From Muribaculaceae bacterium (lineage in GTDB: Bacteria > Bacteroidota > Bacteroidia > Bacteroidales > Muribaculaceae), in the NCBI GenBank assembly GCA_029061255.1, contig JAIDSL010000141.1:1-54532 (forward strand): DNA of 54,532 nt, in the 5' to 3' direction. A program made the translations under genes and the position numbers. Position 1 is the first letter of the stretch. The number at the start of each line of letters is the position of its first letter. Below are positions 28,840 through 38,800 of the stretch, in pieces. The notes beneath the pieces are model-generated. The model saw only the letters and a program-made list of their open reading frames with translations. It made no database searches and was not told the DNA's origin.

Positions 28840-30177
28840 ATGAGAAAATTTTATACTTTTTTTCTTGCTCTGACCCTTTGTTCTGCTGCATCATCTCAAG
28901 AGCTCAAGGTCTTGTCTTGTGGATTAGGAGTTCCCGGTATAGATGAACCTCAGCTTATGGCAGAAGATATTTCTCCTGATGGGAAGTATGTATGTGGTGC
29001 CCTTGAAATGGGAGAGGGTATTTTCATTGCAAACACTGAGACTGGTGAAGTTAAATGGTCTATACCGGAAGAAATCGACGACGATGGTGCAGAACTTCGC
29101 GCAATAGATAATTTGGGGATGGCTGTCGGATATTCCGGTTCGTTCGGCATAACATGGCAGTTCGATAACGAAGAGCTTACTTTAATGAGGGGGCCTGAAG
29201 GGTCAAGGGGAACTATTGGAGAAGGTCTTACAAATGACGGTAGTCTTCTCGTAGGGTCTATTAAGGCTTCCGATACTCAAGCGGCATATTCAAAGGATGG
29301 GGGCAATTCATTCACGTGTCTGCCGATGCCTCCTGATGAAGAAATACTCAAGGTCTTGAAGAAGGTGCCTGAAGGATCCGCAGCTAAGAAGGTGAGCGGC
29401 GACGGGAGGGTGATCCTTGGATTCATAGGTAGTTTTTCGATTCCATGTCTATGGATTTTGAACGATGATGGAGAGTATGTCCCGGATCTCTTCCCCGCAC
29501 GTTTTCTTAAGCGTTCGGATGAGGATATGGATAATGATGAAAAGCCATTGTCGGGTATCTCTGCCATGTATTTAGGCCTGAGCAATAATGGACGCTATGT
29601 CTCATTATTGGGCTTGATTCCTAAGGATGATAATCCATATATGGAAGTTCCTATTGTCTATGACACTGAAACTAAATCACTCAAGGTCTACTCTGAGTAT
29701 CAAGACATAGATATTACCCATGAAGGTCTTTATCCCGTTGCGATCTGCAACGATGGCACGTTTGTTGGCACAATCGGTAAGCCGATATTTGGTTCATATG
29801 GAAGTTTCATAATGATGGCCGGTGAGACACAGGCTGAATTGTTTGTGGATGTTTTTCCTGAATTTTATAAGAGGTATGGTGAGGCTGACAGCCGGGGATT
29901 CAATGTATGCACAGGTCTGTCGGCTGATGGACGCTATATTACGGGATACGTATATTATACTGACAACTATTTTGATCTTGAGACTCCTGCTTATTATGAG
30001 TCTTACGTCATAGATCGTGGAGAAGATGCCCCTGGTGCAGTAGACGATTTGGAATCCTGCAAACAACATGCTGAGGCAGTATATTCCATTGATGGCCGCT
30101 GTCTGCGCGAAATGACCAAAGGCATCAACATAATCCGCAACTCTGACGGCTCACTAAGCAAAGTCCTCAAGAAATAA
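28840..30177 (+). CDS. Secreted propeller-like protein, paralog 1
   Basis: The 445-residue protein begins with a signal peptide (about 1-20). It contains about six spaced motifs of the form (S/N)xDGxxxxG (for example ISPDGKYVCG, LTNDGSLLVGS, VSGDGRVILG, LSNNGRYVSL, LSADGRYITG). Such motifs suggest a beta-propeller with HAF- or WD40-like blades. The tail AVYSIDGRCL, then KGINIIRNSDG, ends KVLKK, like a short T9SS sorting domain. The next gene is a clear paralog with the same layout, 24 bp away, so the pair arose by tandem duplication and is probably co-transcribed. I see no catalytic residues. Confidence 0.72.
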   Translation: MRKFYTFFLALTLCSAASSQELKVLSCGLGVPGIDEPQLMAEDISPDGKYVCGALEMGEGIFIANTETGEVKWSIPEEIDDDGAELRAIDNLGMAVGYSGSFGITWQFDNEELTLMRGPEGSRGTIGEGLTNDGSLLVGSIKASDTQAAYSKDGGNSFTCLPMPPDEEILKVLKKVPEGSAAKKVSGDGRVILGFIGSFSIPCLWILNDDGEYVPDLFPARFLKRSDEDMDNDEKPLSGISAMYLGLSNNGRYVSLLGLIPKDDNPYMEVPIVYDTETKSLKVYSEYQDIDITHEGLYPVAICNDGTFVGTIGKPIFGSYGSFIMMAGETQAELFVDVFPEFYKRYGEADSRGFNVCTGLSADGRYITGYVYYTDNYFDLETPAYYESYVIDRGEDAPGAVDDLESCKQHAEAVYSIDGRCLREMTKGINIIRNSDGSLSKVLKK

Positions 30178-30201
30178 GTTAAATATTTGAACTATATGAT
30201 T

Positions 30202-31533
30202 ATGAAGAAATTATTTGTATTTGCACTCTCGATTGCTGCTACTGCATCGCTTTCTGCAGAGAGCATCAAGATTTTTAAATGCAGTGAAGAAGGTATCCCC
30301 GGGCAGACGGAACCTGAGCTAATGGGCTTATCAATTTCTTCAAATGGAAAATTTATATGTGGCACAATCCAATCTGGATCGGGAGGCTTCTCGGCTGACT
30401 GCCAGACAGGGGAAGTGAAATGGATGATAGCCGATGAAACTGGAGGTGAGTTCCGGGGCATCAGCAATAATGGCATTGCTATAGGCTTTATGGATGCCGA
30501 TGGCGTGAAGGTGCCCTTCGACACTATGGAGGCGGAGGTGCTTAAGGCTCCCTACGGAGTCAGGACTGTCCAAGGAGAGTCAATCTCAGAAGACGGCAGC
30601 GTGATGGTAGGATCTTTCACAGAAGAAACGTTTGATGTCATTGCGGCATACTCCGCCAATGGCTCTGATTGGAAAAAACTTCCGATGCCATCTGAAGCCG
30701 AGTTGGGCGATCTTAAGGAGCTTCTCAATGATTTTTCGGCGGCAAAGTATGTCAGTGCTGACGGTAAGGTGATCTTAGGACATCTTGGAAGCTTTACTTT
30801 CCCTATAATATGGATTTTAAATGAGAACGGGGAGTATGTGCCTGATTTCTTTCCTGCCCGCTTTGTGAAGGCTTCTGATGAAGATGTGGCCGACGACTCC
30901 AAGGAACTTCTGGGTATGGCTGCTTTCTATACCTGCTTGAGCAGCAACGGTAAGTATGTCGGGGCTCTCGGTACTCTCAGCGATGATAATGGTGGGTATC
31001 GCCTTGTCCCTGTAATATATAATACGGAGGATAAGACTTTAAAGATCTATAAGGAGCACCAGGATATCGACTATCTGGATCTTGGTCTATATCCGCGTGC
31101 TATTGCCGATGACGGAACGTTTATTGGTATGATCGGAGTTTCACTGATTGATGGTGCCGGATGTTTCATCATGAGAGCCGGAGAGGATACCGCTGAGCTG
31201 TTTGTAGATGCGTTCCCCGAATATGCTGAGATGTTCGGTCCGAGTGATGAAGTAGGATACACTGTCCCCACAGGGATTTCTGCCGATGGCAAGAAGATCT
31301 TATGTTATACTTTTTATAGCTCCGATTTATACGAAGGCGACGATCCGGCCTACTATGTGACATATCTCATCGATACAGACACGAATGGAGTAGAGGAAAT
31401 CAAATCTTCTTCCCGTCTGCATGCCAGCGATGCCGTTTATTCAATTGATGGCCGCAAGCTCCAAGGAATCACAAAGGGAATCAACATTGTTCGTAATCCC
31501 GATGGCTCTGTAAGCAAGATCCTGAAAAATTAA
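30202..31533 (+). CDS. Secreted propeller-like protein, paralog 2
   Basis: The 443-residue protein is read from the ATG at 30202, which gives signal peptide MKKLFVFALSIAATASLSAE. Upstream in-frame TTG (30187) and ATG (30196) would add a few polar residues and are less likely. It aligns end to end with the preceding protein: ISSNGKFICG, ISEDGSVMVGS, VSADGKVILGHLGSFTFP, FFPARFVKASDEDV, and the tail AVYSIDGRKLQGITKGINIV ending KILKN. The longest shared block, FPARFxKxSDED, lies at the centre. Function is unknown. A bidirectional terminator follows. Confidence 0.72.
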   Translation: MKKLFVFALSIAATASLSAESIKIFKCSEEGIPGQTEPELMGLSISSNGKFICGTIQSGSGGFSADCQTGEVKWMIADETGGEFRGISNNGIAIGFMDADGVKVPFDTMEAEVLKAPYGVRTVQGESISEDGSVMVGSFTEETFDVIAAYSANGSDWKKLPMPSEAELGDLKELLNDFSAAKYVSADGKVILGHLGSFTFPIIWILNENGEYVPDFFPARFVKASDEDVADDSKELLGMAAFYTCLSSNGKYVGALGTLSDDNGGYRLVPVIYNTEDKTLKIYKEHQDIDYLDLGLYPRAIADDGTFIGMIGVSLIDGAGCFIMRAGEDTAELFVDAFPEYAEMFGPSDEVGYTVPTGISADGKKILCYTFYSSDLYEGDDPAYYVTYLIDTDTNGVEEIKSSSRLHASDAVYSIDGRKLQGITKGINIVRNPDGSVSKILKN

Positions 31534-31554
31534 TCTGCTGCTAAAGCAAAAAGA

Positions 31555-31591
31555 AAGTCAGGCGAGGATTCCCCAAGCCTGACTTTTTTTG
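31555..31591. terminator. Bidirectional terminator
   Basis: AAGTCAGGC pairs with GCCTGACTT, followed by TTTTT on the plus strand. On the minus strand the reverse reading is followed by a C/T-rich tract. It separates convergent genes. Confidence 0.88.
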
Positions 31592-31592
31592 T

Positions 31593-32027
31593 CTATATTT
31601 TGACCAATACCGCTGCAAGTCCCTCTGAGAAAGGCTTGGCTTGCACGAACTGAGGTTTAATCACGAACTTTCCTTCATTATCAGCGTAGCCGAATTTCTT
31701 CCCTTTTGCTGTCGGAACGGGATCTTCCATATCGACCGTGTCATCCACCATTCTTTCAGGTTCGGCATCACCTACCTTTTTCCCTTCGTGGTCAATGTAT
31801 TCCCAAACATCGTCGAGCATCACCTTTGCTTTCCCATCGCGGAATGGACCTGCATACTGATATTTTGGCTCTATCACAAATTTCCCTTCGCGATCGATGA
31901 AACCTCGGGCCCATTCTACTTTCACCACTGCCAGACCCTCATGGAAATTCCAAGCATCATGAAACTTCGGTTCGATGGCAAATTCACCCCCCTTGTCGAT
32001 ATATCCCCACAGTTGTTCTTTTCCCAT
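31593..32027 (-). CDS. WG-repeat protein
   Basis: The 144-residue protein is built of about four WG-type repeats (WGYIDKGGEFAIEPKF, ARGFIDREGKFVIEPKY, WEYIDHEGKKVG, FGYADNEGKFVIKPQF), each followed by a F(x)EGLAxV-like strand. There is no signal peptide, so it is probably cytoplasmic. WG repeats form beta-propeller-like or solenoid folds of unknown role and are frequent in Bacteroidetes. The third repeat is degenerate and followed by an acidic linker (about 85-105). The dispersed repeat at 32043 begins 15 bp upstream of the start codon. Confidence 0.8.
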   Translation of the reverse strand: MGKEQLWGYIDKGGEFAIEPKFHDAWNFHEGLAVVKVEWARGFIDREGKFVIEPKYQYAGPFRDGKAKVMLDDVWEYIDHEGKKVGDAEPERMVDDTVDMEDPVPTAKGKKFGYADNEGKFVIKPQFVQAKPFSEGLAAVLVKI

Positions 32028-32042
32028 AATTATTACTAATTT

Positions 32043-32240
32043 AATTTAAGTTTCGCTTGCTCTTATTCAGTGTAACTCAAGGACCTGGTCTCTAAAATTG
32101 CGTAGCTTTCTCTGCGCGCTCCGGCCGATGCGGAGCAGGCCGTTATCATTGCGAGCTTGCCAAAGCCGAGTCGCGAAGCTATAAGTCATGAAACTCTGCC
32201 CCTTTGCGCCTTTGCGTGATTATACAAGAACGAGCAAAGT
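32043..32240. repeat. Dispersed ~200-bp repeat, copy A
   Basis: Shared with 50976-51177 in the same orientation. Identical or nearly identical blocks include TTGCGTAGCTTTCTCTGCG, CTCCGGCCGATGCG, ATTGCGAGCTTGCC and CCCCTTTGCGCCTTTGCGTG. It fills the gap between the GH3 and WG-repeat genes. Confidence 0.85.
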
Positions 32241-32244
32241 TTAA

Positions 32245-35184
32245 TCATTTAACCGAAAAGTCAAGGCTTTGCAGATCTTTGTCGCGCGAGGATGTCCCGT
32301 ATAATATCTGATATCGTCCGGGGCGAGTGGAAAGCTCGTCGATTGTCGGATCATAATATTCAAAAGCCTCGCCGTCAAGCGTGATTACAGCTTTCCCTTT
32401 CTCTCCCGCATTCAAGGCAATCTTTTGAAACCCCTTCAGCGATTTTATTGGGGCTTCAGGATAATCAAGGGCCTTGATATATACTTGTATTGTCTCTGTT
32501 CCCTCCCGATTCCCTGTATTTGCTACAGGGACAGTGAGTGTGACACTCTCGTCAGCCTTCATCGCCTTTTTCGACAGCTTCCCTTTTCCTACTTCAAACT
32601 CTGTATATGACAGTCCTTCTCCGAAAGCATACATTGGATCCCCTTTGAAATAGCGGTATGTGCGGTTGTTCATGTTGTAGTCAAGGAAGTCGGGCAGGTC
32701 ATCGTTGCTGCGGTAGAATGTCACCGGAAGTTTTCCTCCCGGGTTATAGTCGCCGAAGATCACCTCAGCGAGAGCCTTTGATCCCCCCTGTCCCGGATAC
32801 CATGCCTGTATCAAAGCATCATAACAATCTTCCACGCTTCCGAAGGCAATCGCCGAGCCTGAGCAGTTTACGAATACTACCGGTTTTCCGGTTGCCCGCA
32901 TAGCTTTGAGCAGTTTCTGCTGTATTTTCGGGAGCTCGATGTCAGCCTTGTCGCCTCCTTCTCCTTCCATTTGTGCCGATATGCCTCCAATCACGATGAT
33001 GGCGTCCATATCTTTCATCTCTGAAGCAAGGTCGTTGAATTCGATAGGTTTGCGCTCGCATATGTCGCCACGGAGCAGCGCAAAGTTGCCGTTGCCGTGC
33101 TTGTATTCTATCACGACTTCATATTCTTCACCTTCTTTAACGGGGAATGACTTGTATTCAGGTTTGCGGTTGAATCCAAATCCTCGGCGTCCGCCGGCTG
33201 CGGCTTCCTCCACTGTCTCCCCGTTCACCTTGAGTGTGTAGCCATTATCTGTAGAAAGAGTATATTTCATATCCCCTGTGAACGTGGGCCGGATTTTACC
33301 GGATAAGCGTACTGAAAGAGTGTCTTTACTGATTCCCTCTGCAAATCCCCATGCTCCGAACGTGCTGAAATTTATATCCTTATAATAATCTGTCTTGTCC
33401 GGGTTTCCGCTGAGTGAGTTATTGTTGAAGAATTCCACCATGATACCCTTCCCGTCGTTGAAATCACCTAAGTGGGGGATAGTGGCGTATTCGTCGTCAA
33501 GCTCGCAGGCTTTCCGATAAAGAATATTGGCATCCGGAATGGCTTCTCGAATTCCATCAAGAAGGCTATGTGTATGTTCCTCTGTGGGCTTTCCTCCGTA
33601 ATTGCCGTTGAGCAGTTCTGTGTCATTGGCATTCGGCCCGATCACTGCTACATTCTTCACGCTCTTGGAAAGTGGTAGTATGCCGTCGTTTTTCAGAAGC
33701 ACCATTGATTCGCGGGCAGCCTGGGTGGCGAGTTGGTCGAAGGCTTCGCTGCTTATGGTTTCCGGCCCGAGATTTGACCAGGGAAGCATCTCGGCAGGAT
33801 CAAACATGCCGAGTTCAAACCTCCCCTTGAGGGTCTTGCGTAGATGTCCGTCAAGTGTGGATTCGTCGATCAGTCCCTTGTCAAGAGCCTCGGTAAGCAC
33901 CATGAATACTTTTCCGCATTCAAGGTCTGTGCCGTTGAGCACTGCGTCTACCGATGCGCTGAGAGGATCGGGATGTGTCTCATGCTGCCCTTTGGTGTAG
34001 TAGTTGTTAATGGCATCACAGTCAGTGAGCACTATTGCGTCATATCCCCATTTGCGGCGAAGGATGTCGATGAGCAGGCGGTCACTGCTGCAGCATGGTA
34101 CTCCTTCATATCGGTTGTAGGCACACATTACTTCCCTAACATTCCCTTTCTTTACCAAAGCCTTGAAAGCGGGCAGATAAGTCTCCCAAAGGTCGCGCTG
34201 TGAGACTGATGCGTTGTAGGTATGCCTCAGCGGTTCCGGCCCGCTGTGCACTGCGTAGTGCTTCGCGCAAGCATGGGTCTTGAAGTAACGGTCATCATCT
34301 CCCTGCATCCCAAGCACTGTCTGCACTCCGAGCACTGCATTCATGTAGGGGTCTTCCCCGCAAGTCTCTTGTCCCCGTCCCCAACGTGGGTCGCGGAAGA
34401 TATTGACGTTCGGACACCAGAACGTGAGCTCTGGATTGCCCGGATAGTAGATCACTCCCATCGGCACGTTAAAGACATTATGATCAGAGCGGTTCCAGTT
34501 GGCTCGCGCCTCATCCGACACAGCTGAGAATACGTCGTAAAACAGCTTGTCGTTGAAGGATGCCGCCATTCCTATGGGCTGAGGGAACACGGTGTAGTTA
34601 TCCTGACGCACTCCGTGGCAAGCCTCACTCCACCAGTTGTAGGAAGGAATTCCCAGACGATCAACGGATACCGACTTATTCATCATAAGGCCTACCTTCT
34701 CTTCCGGTGTGAGAAGCGAGATAAGGTTCTCCACTCTTTCCTCGTTGGATAGGGCAGGATTTTGAAACGGATACTGATAGGCAAGGGGAGTGGTGGCAGG
34801 GAGAGTCTGCACATCAGCTTCCATCGATAGCGCCCCTAATGTGTTTCCGTCGATGTCTGTCAGTTCCACACTGCGGAAAGTCTTTCCGTTTGAATTGGTA
34901 GGGGATAGCGCCACCATTACTTTCATCTCCTCTCCTGGAGCAATGGATTCTACCGGATAAAAAGCCTGGATGCACTCGCAGCTTGGTATAGCCTTGCCGA
35001 TCTTCACCGGCTTATCAGAAGTATTCTTCATCGTAAAAGTGTGGCAGACGGTCCCTTTCGAGGGGTCAACCGTTCCGAAGTTCCACTCATAGGAGTCGAA
35101 CTTCACCGGACTCTTTCCGGTTTTCGCCTGTAAGGGTGCCGCAAATAGCAGCATACCCATTAAGGCAATGTTAAGTTTCTTCAT
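32245..35184 (-). CDS. GH3 glycosidase with DUF1573 N-terminus and PA14 insert
   Basis: I read the start at 35184 because it gives signal peptide MKKLNIALMGMLLFAAPLQA; an upstream in-frame ATG at 35271 would bury that peptide. The product is 979 residues. Order: a DUF1573-like Ig domain (about 25-120, FGTVDPSKGTVCHTFTMKN and SCECI); GH3 N-terminal barrel with nucleophile D388 in VLTDCDAIN; GH3 second domain interrupted by a PA14 domain (about 575-705, FTGDMKYTLSTDNGYTLKV); and a fibronectin III-like C-terminus. The TDCDA context suggests a beta-xylosidase or beta-glucosidase acting in the periplasm or at the surface. The DUF1573 fusion is unusual. The 5' leader contains a GAGGC-GAA-GCCTC hairpin. 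Confidence 0.85.
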   Translation of the reverse strand: MKKLNIALMGMLLFAAPLQAKTGKSPVKFDSYEWNFGTVDPSKGTVCHTFTMKNTSDKPVKIGKAIPSCECIQAFYPVESIAPGEEMKVMVALSPTNSNGKTFRSVELTDIDGNTLGALSMEADVQTLPATTPLAYQYPFQNPALSNEERVENLISLLTPEEKVGLMMNKSVSVDRLGIPSYNWWSEACHGVRQDNYTVFPQPIGMAASFNDKLFYDVFSAVSDEARANWNRSDHNVFNVPMGVIYYPGNPELTFWCPNVNIFRDPRWGRGQETCGEDPYMNAVLGVQTVLGMQGDDDRYFKTHACAKHYAVHSGPEPLRHTYNASVSQRDLWETYLPAFKALVKKGNVREVMCAYNRYEGVPCCSSDRLLIDILRRKWGYDAIVLTDCDAINNYYTKGQHETHPDPLSASVDAVLNGTDLECGKVFMVLTEALDKGLIDESTLDGHLRKTLKGRFELGMFDPAEMLPWSNLGPETISSEAFDQLATQAARESMVLLKNDGILPLSKSVKNVAVIGPNANDTELLNGNYGGKPTEEHTHSLLDGIREAIPDANILYRKACELDDEYATIPHLGDFNDGKGIMVEFFNNNSLSGNPDKTDYYKDINFSTFGAWGFAEGISKDTLSVRLSGKIRPTFTGDMKYTLSTDNGYTLKVNGETVEEAAAGGRRGFGFNRKPEYKSFPVKEGEEYEVVIEYKHGNGNFALLRGDICERKPIEFNDLASEMKDMDAIIVIGGISAQMEGEGGDKADIELPKIQQKLLKAMRATGKPVVFVNCSGSAIAFGSVEDCYDALIQAWYPGQGGSKALAEVIFGDYNPGGKLPVTFYRSNDDLPDFLDYNMNNRTYRYFKGDPMYAFGEGLSYTEFEVGKGKLSKKAMKADESVTLTVPVANTGNREGTETIQVYIKALDYPEAPIKSLKGFQKIALNAGEKGKAVITLDGEAFEYYDPTIDELSTRPGRYQILYGTSSRDKDLQSLDFSVK

Positions 35185-35284
35185 GTCAGTGTTTATTTGT
35201 GTTTTTATGGTAAGATTCATTTCCTCCTCCATCCAAAGGTTCATACTGAGGCGAAGCCTCCGATACCTCATACTTTGAAAACGT

Positions 35285-35325
35285 TTATGGAAAGCATTTT
35301 GCCTAAAACAAAATGCTTTCCATAA
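35285..35325 (-). terminator. 17-bp inverted repeat overlapping the GNAT stop codon
   Basis: TTATGGAAAGCATTTTG (35285-35301) is the perfect reverse complement of 35309-35325, with a 7-nt loop that holds the TAG stop. It lies at the 3' end of the GNAT gene. It lacks a T-run, so it may protect the mRNA end more than terminate. Confidence 0.65.
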
Positions 35326-35776
35326 CCGTTTTCATCGGTTTCATCCCCATCGCCTCATAAAATTTCTGTGCTCCCGGATTGCAACTCCACACATTAAGCG
35401 TAACGTTGTAAAAGCCATTGTTTTTAGCATATTTCTTCACATATTCGAATAGCCTCTGCCCTACATGCTTCCCACGCTGGCTTTCATCCACACAAAGGTC
35501 GTCGATATAAAGGGTCTTTATCGGCTGCAAGTTGACATATCCTGAATGATCTTCGATGATACAGAAACAGTATCCGGCAAGATTATCTTCCTTGTCGATT
35601 GCTACAAACACGGGTGTCCTGGCATCATTCAGAATCTTCCTTAATCCCTCTTCGTCATATTTGGTGTGACCCTCTATGAAAATGTCAGGACGTCCGGCTG
35701 CATGAATATCATTGACTTGACGCAGCAACTTCATGATTCCCATTATATCTTTTTCTTCAGCATTTCGTATTTCCAT
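35303..35776 (-). CDS. GNAT-family N-acetyltransferase
   Basis: The 157-residue cytoplasmic protein shows the GNAT fold order: N-terminal IRNAEEKDIMGIMKLL, a central strand LYIDDLCVDESQRGKHVGQRL carrying the acetyl-CoA pyrophosphate loop (Q/R-x-x-G-x-G/A type, QRGKHVG), and the C-terminal CNPGAQKFYEAMGMKP. Length is typical for RimI-like or small-molecule acetyltransferases. The substrate is unknown. It follows the large helicase by 70 bp, across a heptamer array, and has no obvious link to the defence genes. Confidence 0.85.
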   Translation of the reverse strand: MEIRNAEEKDIMGIMKLLRQVNDIHAAGRPDIFIEGHTKYDEEGLRKILNDARTPVFVAIDKEDNLAGYCFCIIEDHSGYVNLQPIKTLYIDDLCVDESQRGKHVGQRLFEYVKKYAKNNGFYNVTLNVWSCNPGAQKFYEAMGMKPMKTVMESILF

Positions 35777-35810
35777 ATCAATAAATAATTTATTATTCTA
35801 CTCCCCAAAT

Positions 35811-35852
35811 CTTAACCCTTAACCCTTAACTCTTAACTCTTAACTCTTAACT
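35811..35852 (+). repeat. Heptamer array CTTAACY, six units
   Basis: Two CTTAACC followed by four CTTAACT. It runs into the 3' end of the helicase gene, whose stop codon (35847-35849) is inside the last unit. The unit differs from the ATTATG arrays but has the same length. Confidence 0.9.
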
Positions 35853-38800
35853 CTTTACCCTCACCTTTCCCCCTATTGTCTCGATCCTTCCTGTTGCCTT
35901 CATCGTCTCCAGAGCTTTCCTGAACGCAGCATCCACATTGATGCCCCTGCGGGTGAATCCCATTTTCTTAGAGGCTATCAGGGTCAGTTCATCTTGATTC
36001 AGCGCCACTTGTTCGTTGAGAGTCTCGATTATTGAATTGACTATTTCCGCCTCCGGTATGTCAGATATGTCGCGTCCTGAATCCGGTCTATAGAATATAT
36101 AGTCTATGCTATCCTGCTCATTTATCCAAAGCGCACCACTGCTGTCTTTGAAGAAATTACCGGTCAATGCTCCTAAATTCTTTTGTAGCGAGGGAGTGAT
36201 ACGTCCGAGTTCCCGTATGGCGCTTACTCGTCTGCACAGATGAGTGAACGTGATTGGTTGCTCGGTGGCTATTATCTCGCGCATAAGTTTGAGATCTGAT
36301 ATGCCTGAAGCTTTATCACTATCGATAACATAAGGAGTGTATTTCTTGGCATTCGTATTCTTTTCCTCTATTTTTTCTTTTGTTATGTCGAATGCAGGAA
36401 TTTCTGCCTCTTCAGTTTTGTCTGTGTCTGCTTCCGAGAGTTTCTCTATGATGCGGTTGATTACGCGCTCTTTGTTGCGAAACCAATCCACACTCCATAC
36501 CCTCATCACTTTCCAATTGAGACCGCGCAAGACTGATGGTTGCACTACCTCGCGGTCCCTTGTAGTATTGGTGTCTCGATAGTTTTGTCCATCAAGAAGA
36601 ATTCCGAGTGAGAATTTGCCCGGGCTGCCGTTTTTTTCTATAGCCACATCCACACGGAATTTTGATCTTCCCACATTGGTTATCGCTTGGTATCCATGTC
36701 TTCTTAGTTCTGAGGCAATTTCTTCAGAAATCACAGAATGGCTGTGGTCGGTTTTAGCCTGTGATAATGTCGGGAGTGTCTGTGTCTCTGCATATTCCAG
36801 GAAATGCTTCAATCCTTCCACACCTTTGGCTTTTGAACGCCGAAGGTCAATATCCGTAGATTTCAACGTGGAGAAAACATACATTTCCTGCCGGGCTCGG
36901 CTGACAGCTACGTTCAGACGTCGTTCGCCACCTGCATTGTTCAGTGGCCCGAAGTTCATTGATACTTTCCCATCCTTGTCCGGGCCATATCCTATTGAAA
37001 AAAGAATTACGTCGCGTTCATCACCCTGCACGTTTTCAAGATTCTTGACGAATATTGGCTCATACATGTCTGAGGCTGCTTCCAAAAGGTTTTTATCTTG
37101 CTCCAGACGTTCCTGAAGAAGATCTTCAATGAGACCTTGCTGCATGACGCTGAATGCGATCACGCCTATGCTGTGCGTTCTTAGCTTTATGCTCCTTAGC
37201 CTGCGTTCGATTTCATCGACTATGGCTTCTGCCTCAACTTGGTTGCACCGGCGTCCACCCTTTTCATAATAACCACCCTTCACCGGCACGAAATGCACCT
37301 TGGTGGCTTTGTCGTCTACGGATGGGAACGTGATGAGTGACCCTTCATAATATTCATTGTTTGAGAATGCTATCAGGCTTTCGTGTCGGCTTCTGTAGTG
37401 CCATGAAAGCTGCAGTGATGGCATGTCGAGTGTACGGCAGTCTTCAAGGATGCTTTCCATATCGTCGATGCTTGCTTCTTCAGCATCTACATTGGTAGAT
37501 GAGAAGAAACTTGTAGGGGGCATCTGCTTGGGGTCTCCCACCACTATCAGGGCTTTCCCTCTGGCTATGGCTCCTACAGATTCGCTCGTTGGCATCTGCG
37601 AGGCTTCATCAAACACCACAAGGTCAAATTTATCTGCCGTCAGGTCAATATATTGGGCTACGCTTATTGGGCTCATGAGCATGCACGGGCATAGCCTGGG
37701 CAGCAGGGTAGGAAGCTGATCAAAGAGATCGCGTAGCGAAAGCCCGCGTCCCCCGTTGCTGATATTGCGGTTGAGTAGTCCGATTTCACTTCCGTTGACT
37801 ATAGTGGCATTATCAGCCATTCGTGGCACTCGTGCAGCCAGACGCGCATAAAGCTCTTTGCGGGTAAGCTGCTTGAATTCTTCGGTTAGCTTGCGGTAAG
37901 TCGATATCTTTTCATCAAAAAGCATTCCTTCGAAAGCGGCAAGCTCCTTAGATTGGGCTATTTTCTCTTCTGCCTTATGTATGAAAAGAGCCTTTAGGAA
38001 AGCATCTTTTACTGATTCTGCTTCGATTTCTTCAGCTTCTAAGGCTTCTGCCACGCAGCCCATGCCGCTCTTTTTCAGGTCATCACTAAGCTCATTCCAA
38101 TGAAGCCAGTCGCGCATCATTGAGGAGTTCTCGGCCCATCTTGCAAGCAAAGCCGATTGCTGTCCGAGATAAGATGTCTCGGGCACTTCATCCATGCCAT
38201 ACTCAGCGTTGAATCGAGTCTTTATTATTCCGTTAAGTTCTTCTATTCTCAAGTGCTTTTGCTTGTAGGAGATCAAGTCGTCAACCAAAGTCTCAACTTC
38301 GTCTGCTATGATGAGAGGATTATATTGCTTGAGTCTTTTTATAAAACTTCTTTTGGCAAAGAATCTTGGTATTATCCATTTAGCTTTAGCTCGTCGCCAT
38401 TCTTGCCTGAGCTCATCAGGATCTTCATCAAAGATAGCGGCGTTATTGTCGCGCATCAGTTTCTCCCGAATCTTTTGGGCTTCCCTGAGTTGCTCAGATT
38501 CCTTTTGATAGCTATTCAGGATTTCAGAGTCAGCCTTCATCTTTGATGCGGCTTTCTCTGTTTCCATAAGCATATCGCGGTCTATGCGTAGTCCCTTCAG
38601 TGGATGCCTCGATGGTTGCCCCATAAGTCTGACTACTGTCTGAAGTCTACTGCCCAATAGTTCGTTGATTTCGTCCAGTCCTTCCTTTGATAGTAGATTA
38701 TCGATGGCTTTATCAAACTTAAATCCTGATATAGGCTCTGCTTTGATTGATTCAGCGCGTATGATGCAGTCGTAGAGGGAGAGGCCATCAGTGTGATCAG

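Noticed and set aside
35185-35271. Upstream extension of the GH3 gene from ATG 35271
   Set aside because: It would place 29 Arg/Glu-rich residues before an otherwise perfect signal peptide.
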